Origin: an uncultured Dorea sp.
GTDB lineage: Bacteria > Bacillota > Clostridia > Lachnospirales > Lachnospiraceae
Assembly: GCA_945870325.1 (NCBI GenBank)
Contig: CAMBRQ010000002.1
Coordinates: 1 to 64,000, forward strand
Length of the DNA stretch: 64,000 nt
Direction: 5' to 3'
Shown here: piece after piece, positions 44,205 to 53,046 of the stretch
Numbering within the stretch: position 1 is the first letter of the stretch
How the letters are laid out: every line of letters begins with the position of its first letter
Notes under the pieces: model-generated
The model's database searches: none
The model's input: only the letters and a program-made list of their open reading frames with translations
Told to the model about the DNA's origin: nothing
Translations under genes and position numbers: made by a program

Positions 44205-45103
44205 TGAATCCGAATAAGAAACGTTTAAGAAGAACTATGATGTTTTTAAATGCACAGAAGCCGGGATTGATCAAGGATCCTTATATCTACAAGCCGGATT
44301 CCATTATGCTGGATCTGGAAGATGCGGTAGCAGAAAACCAGAAGGATGCGGCAAGATTCTCCCTGTATCATGCGTTACAGGAGATTGATTATCGTGGTGT
44401 AGAGCGCGTGGTAAGAATCAATGCACTGGATACTCCGTACTGGAAAGAAGATATCCGCTGTTCTGTTGCTGGCGGATGTGATGCCATCCGCATCCCGAAG
44501 ACAGAGTGTGCCAATGATGTCAAACTGGTGGAAAGTGCTGTAGAATACGCAGAGAGAGAATTCGGCCGTCCGAAGGGAAGCGTGCTGATCATGGCAGCGA
44601 TTGAGTCTGCAAGAGGTGTCATGAAGGCGCTTGAGATCTGTGAGGCATCGGACCGTTTATTTGGTATTGCATTGTCAGGAGGAGATTATACGAAGGACCT
44701 TCAGACCCATATTACCGGAACCGGAATCGAACTTATGGGTGCGAGACAGAATCTGGTCATTGCTGCCCGTGCTGCAGGAATCCAGTGCTTTGATACAGTA
44801 TACACGGATCTTGATAATATGGAAGGATTCCGCCAGGATGTACAGAATATCCATCTGATGGGATTCGACGGCAAATCCATTATCAATCCACGTCAGATCA
44901 GTATTGTGCATGAGATATATACTCCTTCTGAAAAAGATATTATCTTTGCGGAAAAAGTGGTAACAGAGATTGATACGAAAAAAGCACAGGGAATCGGTGT
45001 ATTTACCGTAGACGGCAAGATGATTGACATTGCATTCTACGATGGAGCCAAGAGAACAATTGAGCTTGCAAAAACTTCAGGTGTGTATAAGGGGGACTTA
45101 TAA
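44204..45103 (+). CDS. citE: Citrate lyase beta subunit (citryl-ACP lyase)
   Basis: The 299-residue HpcH/HpaI-like barrel cleaves citryl-ACP to oxaloacetate and acetyl-ACP. The motifs MLDLEDAVAENQKDAAR, VRINALDTP and AIESARGVMKALEI are typical. It is translationally coupled to citD and followed 1 base later by citF. Confidence 0.96.
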   Translation: MNPNKKRLRRTMMFLNAQKPGLIKDPYIYKPDSIMLDLEDAVAENQKDAARFSLYHALQEIDYRGVERVVRINALDTPYWKEDIRCSVAGGCDAIRIPKTECANDVKLVESAVEYAEREFGRPKGSVLIMAAIESARGVMKALEICEASDRLFGIALSGGDYTKDLQTHITGTGIELMGARQNLVIAARAAGIQCFDTVYTDLDNMEGFRQDVQNIHLMGFDGKSIINPRQISIVHEIYTPSEKDIIFAEKVVTEIDTKKAQGIGVFTVDGKMIDIAFYDGAKRTIELAKTSGVYKGDL

Positions 45104-45104
45104 G

Positions 45105-46502
45105 ATGATAAATGCAGTTGGCAGAGATATTCCGGAAGAGATTTTAGAGTTAACAGGAAAAGAAGTGTTTCATGGTAATCACTATTATGATGGGTATGAA
45201 TACAGAAAACATGGTCCAATGACTAGATGTGTCATTAATTCTAATGGAAGCAAACTGGTAGACAGTATACATGATGTGTTGGTAAAGTGCGGAATCAAAG
45301 ATGGTATGACGGTTAGTTTCCATCATCATTTCCGTGAGGGAGACTATATTGTTAATATGGTTATGGAGGAGATTCATAAGATGGGAATCAAGGACATCAC
45401 CATCTGTGCAAGTTCTCTGGGAAAAGCGCATGATCCGATTGTTCCGTATATCGAAGACGGAACGATTACTAATATTCAGTCATCCGGTGTACGCGGAAAG
45501 ATTGGAGAAGCGATCTCTAATGGCAAATTAAAAGGGCTGGCAATTATGCGTTCTCATGGCGGCCGTGTCAGATCCATCGTTACAGGTGAGACACAGATCG
45601 ATATTGCATTCATCGGCGCTCCGACCTGTGATGATTATGGTAACTGCCGTGGTATTGGCGGAAAGAGCAATTGTGGCGCGTTATCTTATGCAATGGCAGA
45701 TGCGCTTCATGCAGATAAAGTAGTGGCAATCACAGACTGTCTGGTTCCTTTTCCGAATTTTCCGGCACATATTAGTATGACCAGGGTAGATTATGTAGTG
45801 GAAGTGGATGCAATCGGTGATCCTGCGAAGATTGCAACAGGCGCTGCAAAACCAACGACAGACCAGAGAAAACTTATGATGGCAGATTATTGTACCCAGT
45901 TTGTAGTGAATTCTCCGTATTTTAAGAATGGATTCTCTTATCAGACAGGTGTGGGCGGAGCATCCATTGCATCTACTATCTCCCTTGCAAAGGAAATGAA
46001 GAAAAGAAATGTCCGCATGAGGTTCGGTGTAGGCGGACTTACAAAGCCGATGTGCGATTTGCTGATTAATGACCAGGTGGATTGTCTGTTGGATACTCAG
46101 GACTTTGATCTGGATGCGGTAGAATCTGTAAAGGATCTGCGTCATTTCCGAATCAGTGCAGGACAATATGCAGATCCATTTAATAAGGGAGCAGTTGTAA
46201 ATAAACTGGATTTTGTCATCCTGGCAGCTCTTGAGGTGGATGTGAACTTCAATTGTAATGTAGTAGTGGGTTCTGACGGAATGATCACCGGAGCACAGGG
46301 AGGACATCCGGACACGGCAGCAGGAGCCAAATGCGCAATCGTTATCGCGCCACTTCTTCAAGGAAGAATTCCGGCAATCTGTACGGAAGTGACAACGGTT
46401 ACAACTCCGGGGGAAAGTGTGGATGTGGTTATTACGGATTATGGAATTGCAATCAATCCGAGAAGACAGACAAATTGTAAGGAGGATAACTTAAGCGTGT
46501 AA
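45105..46502 (+). CDS. citF: Citrate lyase alpha subunit (citrate:acetyl-ACP transferase)
   Basis: The 465-residue CoA-transferase subunit exchanges acetyl for citryl on CitD. GRDIPEEI near the start, SFHHHFREGD, TGETQIDIAFIGAPTCDDYGNCRG (in pieces) and the C-terminal VDVVITDYGIAINPRR are family features. ATG 45105 follows citE by 1 base with GGGGGA upstream. The maturation genes citC, citX and citG are not in this window, so activation enzymes must be encoded elsewhere. Confidence 0.95.
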   Translation: MINAVGRDIPEEILELTGKEVFHGNHYYDGYEYRKHGPMTRCVINSNGSKLVDSIHDVLVKCGIKDGMTVSFHHHFREGDYIVNMVMEEIHKMGIKDITICASSLGKAHDPIVPYIEDGTITNIQSSGVRGKIGEAISNGKLKGLAIMRSHGGRVRSIVTGETQIDIAFIGAPTCDDYGNCRGIGGKSNCGALSYAMADALHADKVVAITDCLVPFPNFPAHISMTRVDYVVEVDAIGDPAKIATGAAKPTTDQRKLMMADYCTQFVVNSPYFKNGFSYQTGVGGASIASTISLAKEMKKRNVRMRFGVGGLTKPMCDLLINDQVDCLLDTQDFDLDAVESVKDLRHFRISAGQYADPFNKGAVVNKLDFVILAALEVDVNFNCNVVVGSDGMITGAQGGHPDTAAGAKCAIVIAPLLQGRIPAICTEVTTVTTPGESVDVVITDYGIAINPRRQTNCKEDNLSV

Positions 46503-46562
46503 GGTTGGGCTTTTATAATGTAGACATCAACAAAAAGAGAAACGAAATGGAGGAAAGGAATC

Positions 46563-47903
46563 ATGAACGAAACAATGCTTGCCCTTCTGGGTTTTGCGAC
46601 AATTATCACAATTATTGTTTTGTTACTGAGAAACGTAACGGTTCCGGCGTTGGCTTTTATTGGGGTGTCTACAGTGACAGCGGCTATCTTAGTGGCAACA
46701 GGAACATTTACGATTAGTGAGATGGGAGAATTTATCGAAGCAGGTGTAGCCGGAGTACATTCAACGGCGGCATTATTTATCTTCTCTGTATTATTCTTCG
46801 GAATTATGACGGATGCAGGGATGTTTGACAAGATTATCAATGCTTTGATGAAAAAGGTAGGAAGTAATGTGGTTGGAGTTGCAGTCATGACTTGTGTGAT
46901 TGCAATGATCGGACATTTGGATGGCGGCGGAGCGTCTACGTTCCTGATTACAATTCCGGCGATGCTTCCAGTGTATAAGCGTCTGAATATGCGTCCGACG
47001 ACATTGATGCTGATCTGTGTAACCGCGATGGGTGTTATGAATCTGCTGCCATGGGGCGGTCCGACCATGCGTTCTGCAACCGTGCTTGGAATTGATCCGA
47101 ATGAATTATGGATGCAGTTTCTTCCAATGCAGATCGTAGGAATTGTCATTGCATTTGCAACAGCGATTATCTGGGGAAATATCGAGAAGAAGAGAGGCGC
47201 GGGTACCGTACAGGCAGCAGTTGTGGATGCAGGTGAAAATGTGGCGGCGGAAGTGACGGGAGAAGAAAAAGAGAACGAGCTTGCAAGACCGAAATTATTC
47301 TGGTTCAATGTGGCTTTGACATTAATCATCATTGTCTGCCTGATCTTCCTGAAAGTACCATCTTATTATACATTTATGATTGGCTGCGCAATCGCCCTTT
47401 TCGTAAATTATCCGGGTGCAAAATTGCAGAACAAGATTATCAAATCTCACTCCGGACCGGCGCTTATGATGGCGTCCACGATTCTGGCAGCAGGTGTATT
47501 CCTGGGAGTACTGGAAGAAAGTGAGATTATGGTACACATGGCAAATGTCCTTGCGTCCTTCATCCCGACTGCGATGGGAAGATTCCTTCCATTGATTATT
47601 GGAATTCTGTCCGTACCATTAACATTGATGTTCTGTACTGATTCTTACTTCTTCGGACTTCTTCCGGTATTGATCGGAATTGGGAATGAATTCGGAGTAA
47701 ATCCGGCGCATACAGCAATCGCTATGGTTGTATGCAGAAACTGTGCAACATTCATTAGCCCTGTTGTACCGGCAACTTTCCTTGGAACCGGACTTGCAGG
47801 CGTAGAGATTAAAGACCATATCAAAGCAAGTTTTGTATGGATCTGGGGAGTCAGCATTGTATGTCTGATTGCAGGTATCGTGCTTGGAGTATTGCACTTC
47901 TAA
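46563..47903 (+). CDS. CitMHS family citrate transporter
   Basis: The 446-residue protein has about twelve membrane helices and CitMHS features: IGHLDGGGASTFLITIPAMLP, MNLLPWGGPTMR and the C-terminal FISPVVPATFLGTGLAGVE. The family imports citrate, usually complexed with a divalent metal and coupled to protons. GGAGGAAAGG precedes the ATG, 60 bases after citF, so it completes a citrate uptake and cleavage operon. Confidence 0.92.
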   Translation: MNETMLALLGFATIITIIVLLLRNVTVPALAFIGVSTVTAAILVATGTFTISEMGEFIEAGVAGVHSTAALFIFSVLFFGIMTDAGMFDKIINALMKKVGSNVVGVAVMTCVIAMIGHLDGGGASTFLITIPAMLPVYKRLNMRPTTLMLICVTAMGVMNLLPWGGPTMRSATVLGIDPNELWMQFLPMQIVGIVIAFATAIIWGNIEKKRGAGTVQAAVVDAGENVAAEVTGEEKENELARPKLFWFNVALTLIIIVCLIFLKVPSYYTFMIGCAIALFVNYPGAKLQNKIIKSHSGPALMMASTILAAGVFLGVLEESEIMVHMANVLASFIPTAMGRFLPLIIGILSVPLTLMFCTDSYFFGLLPVLIGIGNEFGVNPAHTAIAMVVCRNCATFISPVVPATFLGTGLAGVEIKDHIKASFVWIWGVSIVCLIAGIVLGVLHF

Positions 47904-47987
47904 CTTAAGTGGGTATTACTGGGTAATACCAGATGTAATAATAGGTTTTGCTTAAATTAGTAAACAAATTGAATGCCATGAAGAGAG

Positions 47988-48019
47988 ACAGATGCCTGTG
48001 ACGTGGGGCGTCTGTTTTT
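47988..48019 (+). terminator. Terminator of the citrate operon
   Basis: ACAGATGCC (47988-47996) pairs with GGCGTCTGT (48007-48015), with one G-T pair, and is followed by TTTT. A second weaker hairpin (GGTATTAC with GTAATACC) lies at about 47909-47927. Confidence 0.8.
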
Positions 48020-48173
48020 CTTTATGGCGGGAATTGGCAGTACACGGTAGTTCCTGTTTTACCCCAATTCCTAATTTACCCCATCTCTATAGAAAAGGAA
48101 GATTTACAGGGGTAGGGCATGGTGTTAGAATAAAAACTAGCACAGTGAATGCATGCGGAAGGAGTAAAAGCGT

Positions 48174-49250
48174 ATGGACGTATATTGCGACGGGAATTTC
48201 TGGAGCCATGACGGGTACACCGATCATGAGCGGTTAAGGAAGGTATCGGTGAATCAGGATTTTACATGGGAAGATTTAGAAGGATTTATCCCGGCAATTT
48301 ATGTAGGGGCAAGTGGAGTTGTCATGGATCTGTGCATTAGAGTCCCAATTGAGAAAGTCGAAGCATTCCTGGAGAAATGGAATCAAGATGAGAGACTCTC
48401 AGAACTGACACATGAAGAATATGAGCAGATGGAGCGGGAGAATCCATTTTCTCTTGAGTTTCAGGCATTGTTGTCGCTTGATGGAGTTGAATTAGTCAGA
48501 AGGCAGGTGTGTGCGACAGGATGGCATCCCCTTCGAACTGAGCAGGAATGTGTCGAAGTAGAAGCAGAAGAACTTAGGAAGGAATATGGGTGTAATCCGA
48601 AGAGCGGGTGGAATTTTGTGAGATGTGCTTATGGATGGCCGGAGGGTGTGAAGTATGAGGCTGATTCGCCAGTGTCAAGGAAGATCAAAGTGACTTTGCA
48701 GATGATGAAGACCCCGATTACAGCAGGGTATTTTACTACAGGAGATTCCGTTGTACCGGAAGAGGTTTGTGAGAAACGTGAGAATGGTTCCGGAAGTGGT
48801 TCCGAAAGTGCTGTGTTAGAAGAATGCAAAGGAAGAGAGATATTCGTTGTGCATCCGGTATCTGGAAAAGAATATAGAATGATATTACAGGGATGTGAAC
48901 AGGTGCAGTTGGATCAGGATGCATTTGGCAGACAGCAAGAAGGCGTGGAATATCCGACTTGTTATCAGGTTCTGGCTTATCAGGTGGTGGAGGAGTTCTC
49001 GGAAGAGAAGTTGTCTTCGGAAGAATTTCGGATTCAGGACTGTGCAGACAGTGACCGGCCAAGAAAGAATGGGAAGGGAGACAAAAGGGGTGCATTTGGT
49101 TTCTTTGTAGCAGGAAAAAGGGCTAAGCCATCCATGCATACAGCAGTTTCGTCCTTGCATTTTGAACCGGTTACAGAGGTTTTGTGGAGAGTGATATTCG
49201 ATGTGGAGGAGCGTAAGCCCGTGGAGATCAATGGGGAATGTTTCTTTTGA
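48174..49250 (+). CDS. Hypothetical protein, lineage-type
   Basis: The 358-residue soluble protein begins MDVYCDGNFWSHDGYTDHER. AAGGAG lies upstream. It contains several Trp, His and Cys residues (CATGWHPLRTEQECVEVE, GWNFVRCAYGWPEG) and a central low-complexity Gly/Ser stretch (ENGSGSGSES). No signal peptide, membrane segment or known fold is recognised. It is monocistronic, between the citrate operon and a glycosyltransferase gene, with terminators on both sides. Confidence 0.7.
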   Translation: MDVYCDGNFWSHDGYTDHERLRKVSVNQDFTWEDLEGFIPAIYVGASGVVMDLCIRVPIEKVEAFLEKWNQDERLSELTHEEYEQMERENPFSLEFQALLSLDGVELVRRQVCATGWHPLRTEQECVEVEAEELRKEYGCNPKSGWNFVRCAYGWPEGVKYEADSPVSRKIKVTLQMMKTPITAGYFTTGDSVVPEEVCEKRENGSGSGSESAVLEECKGREIFVVHPVSGKEYRMILQGCEQVQLDQDAFGRQQEGVEYPTCYQVLAYQVVEEFSEEKLSSEEFRIQDCADSDRPRKNGKGDKRGAFGFFVAGKRAKPSMHTAVSSLHFEPVTEVLWRVIFDVEERKPVEINGECFF

Positions 49251-49355
49251 TAGCATGAGAAATTATATGGTGTCTGTATGTATGGCATGAGGTTTATGAA
49301 ATCTACCGGGCATCTTTAGAATATCTTTAGAATTTTATAACGACTCTTTTAAGAA

Positions 49356-49405
49356 TTGTCAGGTATATTCATGATTACAGTGATGAGTATGTCTGACAGT
49401 TTTTG
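49356..49405 (+). terminator. Terminator of the hypothetical gene
   Basis: TTGTCAGGTAT pairs with a complementary arm ending CTGACAG (imperfect long stem) followed by TTTTTG. It lies about 105 bases after the stop. Confidence 0.65.
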
Positions 49406-49473
49406 TTTTGGCATATATCTATAGAATTGGTAGAGAGCATTTTATACGAAGATAAGATGAGGAGAGAGTAGTT

Positions 49474-50517
49474 ATGAAATATATTACGTTTGTAGTTCCA
49501 TGTTACAATTCGCAGGATTATATGAGAAGGTGTATCGATTCTCTGGTCAAAGGAGGAATGGATGTAGAGGTGATTATTGTAAATGACGGTTCGTCAGATC
49601 TTACGGGAGAGATTGCGAGTGAGTATGCGGTGAGATTCCCGGGGATTGTAAGAGTCGTTCATAAGGAAAACGGCGGGCATGGCTCGGGAGTGAATGTGGG
49701 GCTTAAGTTGGCGAAGGGAGCCTATTTTAAAGTGGTGGATTCGGATGACTGGCTGGATGAGGATGCATACCGGAGGCTGCTTGCGAAAATCAAGGCATTC
49801 TGCAAGGGAGGTCATGGATGTGAGAATACGAGGGTTTCGCCGGATCTTTTTGTCTGTAATTATGTCTATGATCATCTGGATGAGGGGAGAGCCAGAAGTG
49901 TCAATTACAGGAATGTATTTCCAAGGGAGAAACTCAGCACTTGGAATGAAATGAAGTATTTCTATCCGTCCCAGTATCTGATTATGCATGCGCTGATTTA
50001 TCGCACGAAGGTGCTGAGAGAATCAGGCGTGTGGCTGCCGGAGCATACGTTCTATGTGGATAATATATTCGCATACCAGCCGCTTCCCTTTGTGAAATAC
50101 CTGTATTATATGGATATTGATCTGTATCATTATTATCTGGGAAGGGATGATCAGTCAGTGAATGAAAGTGTGTTGATGAGGCGGATTGATCAGCAGATTA
50201 AGGTTACGCGGATTGTATCAGGGTGTGTGGATATCTCGGAAGTGGCAAAGGAGTATCCGAAACTGGCTTGTTATATGAGGAGAAATATTTCCATTATGAT
50301 GGCGATTTCCTCCATCCATCTATTACTGATCCGTTCGGAAGAGGCGGAACAGAAGAGGAAGGATCTGTGGGAGGGGATTAAGAATAGCAACCGGAGGCTG
50401 TATTATCAGTTGAAATACGGCACGCTCAGCGGGCTTACATATTTGCCTGGAAGGTTCGGGAGTAAGATAACTGTAGGCGGTTATCGGCTTGCAAGGAAAG
50501 TATATCAGTTCCAGTAA
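49474..50517 (+). CDS. Family 2 glycosyltransferase
   Basis: The 347-residue enzyme has the GT-A fold signature: FVVPCYNSQDYMRRC, VNDGSSDLTGEI and the DxD-type metal site VDSDDWLDED. The C-terminal part is helical and basic, without membrane segments. It starts a three-gene set with a papain-like enzyme and a flippase-like membrane protein, so it may build a surface glycan or glycolipid. Its acceptor is unknown. Confidence 0.92.
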   Translation: MKYITFVVPCYNSQDYMRRCIDSLVKGGMDVEVIIVNDGSSDLTGEIASEYAVRFPGIVRVVHKENGGHGSGVNVGLKLAKGAYFKVVDSDDWLDEDAYRRLLAKIKAFCKGGHGCENTRVSPDLFVCNYVYDHLDEGRARSVNYRNVFPREKLSTWNEMKYFYPSQYLIMHALIYRTKVLRESGVWLPEHTFYVDNIFAYQPLPFVKYLYYMDIDLYHYYLGRDDQSVNESVLMRRIDQQIKVTRIVSGCVDISEVAKEYPKLACYMRRNISIMMAISSIHLLLIRSEEAEQKRKDLWEGIKNSNRRLYYQLKYGTLSGLTYLPGRFGSKITVGGYRLARKVYQFQ

Positions 50518-50545
50518 TCACTATATTGGACGAGAGGAGAAGGAA

Positions 50546-51118
50546 ATGGCACATATTTACATAGCGTTGGTGGATACACCAGGGATATTTGCATCCATAA
50601 TAAGGCGGGTGCTGAAGCAGAAATACATTCATGTGGCGATTGCGCTGGATGCAGGACTTGAGGAGGCATACAGCATGGGGAGGCGTAATCCTTTTGTGCC
50701 GTTGATTGCTGGATTCGAGAAGGAGGATAAGAGGAAGATATTGTGTGCATTTCCAACAGCGGATTATATGATCTGTGAGTTGGAGTGTACGTTTAAGCAG
50801 AGAGAGAGTATTAAGCAGACTTTGTATCAGGATATGGAGCAGCGGCATCAGTATCATTATGCGATTCTGGGACTTCCGTTTATCTTGTGGAACAGACCTT
50901 TTTACCAGGAGAAGCATTATACCTGCTCGTCTTATATTGCGAGACTTCTTGAAGAGAACGGCATTACGATTTCTAAAAAGCATTTTTCACTGGTGACACC
51001 GAAGGATTTTTATGAGTATCCTGAAAAGAGTGTGTTGTTCGAAGGAGCGTTGTCCGAACTTGTGAAGAAAGACATGAGATGGAGAAGACGCAGACAGGAG
51101 GTAACGTATGAGTGCTGA
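50546..51118 (+). CDS. Permuted papain-fold (YiiX/NlpC-P60-like) protein
   Basis: The 190-residue cytoplasmic protein has the circularly permuted papain order: the catalytic His comes first (KYIHVAIALD) and the Cys later (HYTCSSYIARLLEENG). Members of this group cleave peptidoglycan peptides or lipid amide bonds. GAGGAGAAGG precedes ATG 50546. Its end overlaps the next gene by 11 bases. There is no signal peptide, which makes an internal amidase or lipid-related role more likely than wall turnover. Confidence 0.75.
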   Translation: MAHIYIALVDTPGIFASIIRRVLKQKYIHVAIALDAGLEEAYSMGRRNPFVPLIAGFEKEDKRKILCAFPTADYMICELECTFKQRESIKQTLYQDMEQRHQYHYAILGLPFILWNRPFYQEKHYTCSSYIARLLEENGITISKKHFSLVTPKDFYEYPEKSVLFEGALSELVKKDMRWRRRRQEVTYEC

Positions 51119-52187
51119 CGGCAACCAGAGAATCAGAAAGCGGGCAGTGGATATCTGTGTGTTTCTGGTAATCATGCTATTGACTTTCTATGCAGTGATT
51201 CATGGACAGGACTGGAACCAGATCTGGGCGGCACTTCGGAAAATGTCTATTCCGTACTTGATGCTTGCGGTGTTGACGGCGTTATTCTTCGTGAGCGTGG
51301 AAGGGATGATGATATGGTATCTGCTGAGAAGTATGCCTGATCGTAGGGGAAGTATTCGCCGGGAGGGGGTGCTGCGGTGCATCTCGTATTCATTCATCGG
51401 GTTCTTTTATTCTGGGATTACGCCGTCTGCCACCGGAGGGCAGCCGATGCAGCTCTATTATATGAAGAAGGATGGGAATTCTCTGTCGGATAGTTCGGTG
51501 GTGCTGATGACGGTCGCTCTGATCTATAAATTCGTGCTGGTTGTGATGGGGATTGGAATTCTGATGTTCTGGTATGCGCCACTTAAGGGATATCTGCAAG
51601 GATATGTTGGATTATATTTTCTGGGGCTTGCTCTGAATCTGATTCTTGTGGCAGTACTTCTTGCGGTGATGCTGGCACCTGGCGGAATGAAAGGAATTAT
51701 ATACAGGCTGGAACGTATTCTAGTAAGAATTAGGGTCCTGAAGGAATCTGACGATCGAAAGAAAAAGATTGACCAGTTTATAGATGGATATCGGGAAGCG
51801 GTTCGTTTCCTGATATCGAGAAGACGGAAGATAGGGATCGTGGTTATCTTTACGTTTGTGCAAAGAATCAGCGTGTTCTTGCTGACGGCACTGGTATATC
51901 TGGGATTCGCGCAGACGGGGACGGGTATATTGACTGTTATGATACTGCAGGCATCTGTATATATAGCGGTGGATATGCTGCCGCTTCCGGGGGCACAGGG
52001 GATTACAGAGATGATGTATTATGCGATCTTTCAAGGGGTGTTTGCGAAGGCATATCTGATGCCGGCGTTGTATGTGACGAGAGGGATTCAATTTTATTTT
52101 TTGTTAGTAGTTGGGCTTGTGGTTGTGTTGGTGAACTTAATGGGGGATGGGGACGGGGGTTTTTTCAATTTCCCCCGTCCCCTGTGA
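51108..52187 (+). CDS. Lysylphosphatidylglycerol synthase TM-region (UPF0104) family protein
   Basis: The 359-residue protein has about eight membrane helices and the family pattern SYSFIGFFYSGITPSATGGQPMQLYYM and LPLPGAQGITE. It resembles the flippase half of MprF without the synthase domain. With the glycosyltransferase upstream it may move a lipid-linked product. Its last residues (MGDGDGGFFNFPRPL) and stop codon come from the GGGGACGGGGG hairpin repeat at 52149-52182, so the C-terminus has been replaced by a repeat. Confidence 0.88.
   Translation: MSADGNQRIRKRAVDICVFLVIMLLTFYAVIHGQDWNQIWAALRKMSIPYLMLAVLTALFFVSVEGMMIWYLLRSMPDRRGSIRREGVLRCISYSFIGFFYSGITPSATGGQPMQLYYMKKDGNSLSDSSVVLMTVALIYKFVLVVMGIGILMFWYAPLKGYLQGYVGLYFLGLALNLILVAVLLAVMLAPGGMKGIIYRLERILVRIRVLKESDDRKKKIDQFIDGYREAVRFLISRRRKIGIVVIFTFVQRISVFLLTALVYLGFAQTGTGILTVMILQASVYIAVDMLPLPGAQGITEMMYYAIFQGVFAKAYLMPALYVTRGIQFYFLLVVGLVVVLVNLMGDGDGGFFNFPRPL
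52149..52182 (+). repeat. GGGGACGGGGG hairpin repeat, also a bidirectional terminator
   Basis: GGGGACGGGGG (52149-52159) pairs perfectly with CCCCCGTCCCC (52172-52182) across a TTTTTTCAATTT loop. It lies where two convergent genes overlap and encodes the last codons of both. A related copy in opposite orientation is at 54946-54988. Confidence 0.85.
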
Positions 52188-52821
52188 CTTTCCGCCACAT
52201 TTGATGGAGAATCCAAGCGCCAAAGAGGCAGGCGGCGATATAAACCGCAATTCCAACCCCGTCTCCAAGCACCATTGCGATTATGTGAAAGGCTTTCTGG
52301 CGCATATGGTAATAGGGGCTGATATAGAACATGTTAATATTCCCGTAATGATGGAATAAGATATTGAAAAAAGTTGCAATCAGGCAGCAGGCGAGATAGA
52401 TGCCTGCTGTTTTTAAATAGCCTTTGTTGGAATAATCGGCTTTTCTGCCAAGCCCTGCGTAGATTCCGATGATAATCAGGAGAATATGCCATGCGAATGA
52501 GTGGATTGTAAGTGGTGTATAACTATAATGCATGCCGCTGGTATCAAAGAAGGTGAATATTCCGCCCATTAATCCAAAGTCCATGAGGAATGCAAGAAGG
52601 ACACTTTGTACATGTGTGGAATTCACCCAGGGGAGAATCAGGCAGATGTACATGGGAATACTGCATAACTGGAAGGGGAAATGCCACCAGTAATAGGTTC
52701 CGTGATTGACCAGATAAGTAAGGCACCACTGCTTCCAGATCTCGCTTAGGAGCATTAGGATACCGCAGTATAAAAAGAAAGTTTTATGTTGTGGATGATG
52801 CGTTTCACTTTGTCTTTTCAT
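52165..52821 (-). CDS. YwaF family (TIGR02206-type) membrane protein
   Basis: The 218-residue protein has six or seven helices and the WHFPFQLCSIPMYICLILPW signature of the YwaF/TIGR02206 family, whose function is unknown. It converges on the UPF0104 gene and overlaps it by 23 bases. Its C-terminal VTGDGGN and stop are encoded by the same hairpin repeat. Confidence 0.85.
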   Translation of the reverse strand: MKRQSETHHPQHKTFFLYCGILMLLSEIWKQWCLTYLVNHGTYYWWHFPFQLCSIPMYICLILPWVNSTHVQSVLLAFLMDFGLMGGIFTFFDTSGMHYSYTPLTIHSFAWHILLIIIGIYAGLGRKADYSNKGYLKTAGIYLACCLIATFFNILFHHYGNINMFYISPYYHMRQKAFHIIAMVLGDGVGIAVYIAACLFGAWILHQMWRKVTGDGGN

Positions 52822-53046
52822 CTTTTTCTCCCATATAAGTATCTCTTGAATTGTATTTATTATACACTTAATTGGATAAATGTGGTATAATATCGCGAGA
52901 TGTTATACCTGTGCATAGGCAGTTTCTGAGGAACCGTAGAAAACTGCCGCACATCCAGCCGGAGGCACCGTAGCCGCTTGCGGCTATGGTATAATGTGAA
53001 GGCATGTCAAAATATGAGAGTGGATGTAGAATGAGGTGACAAGATT

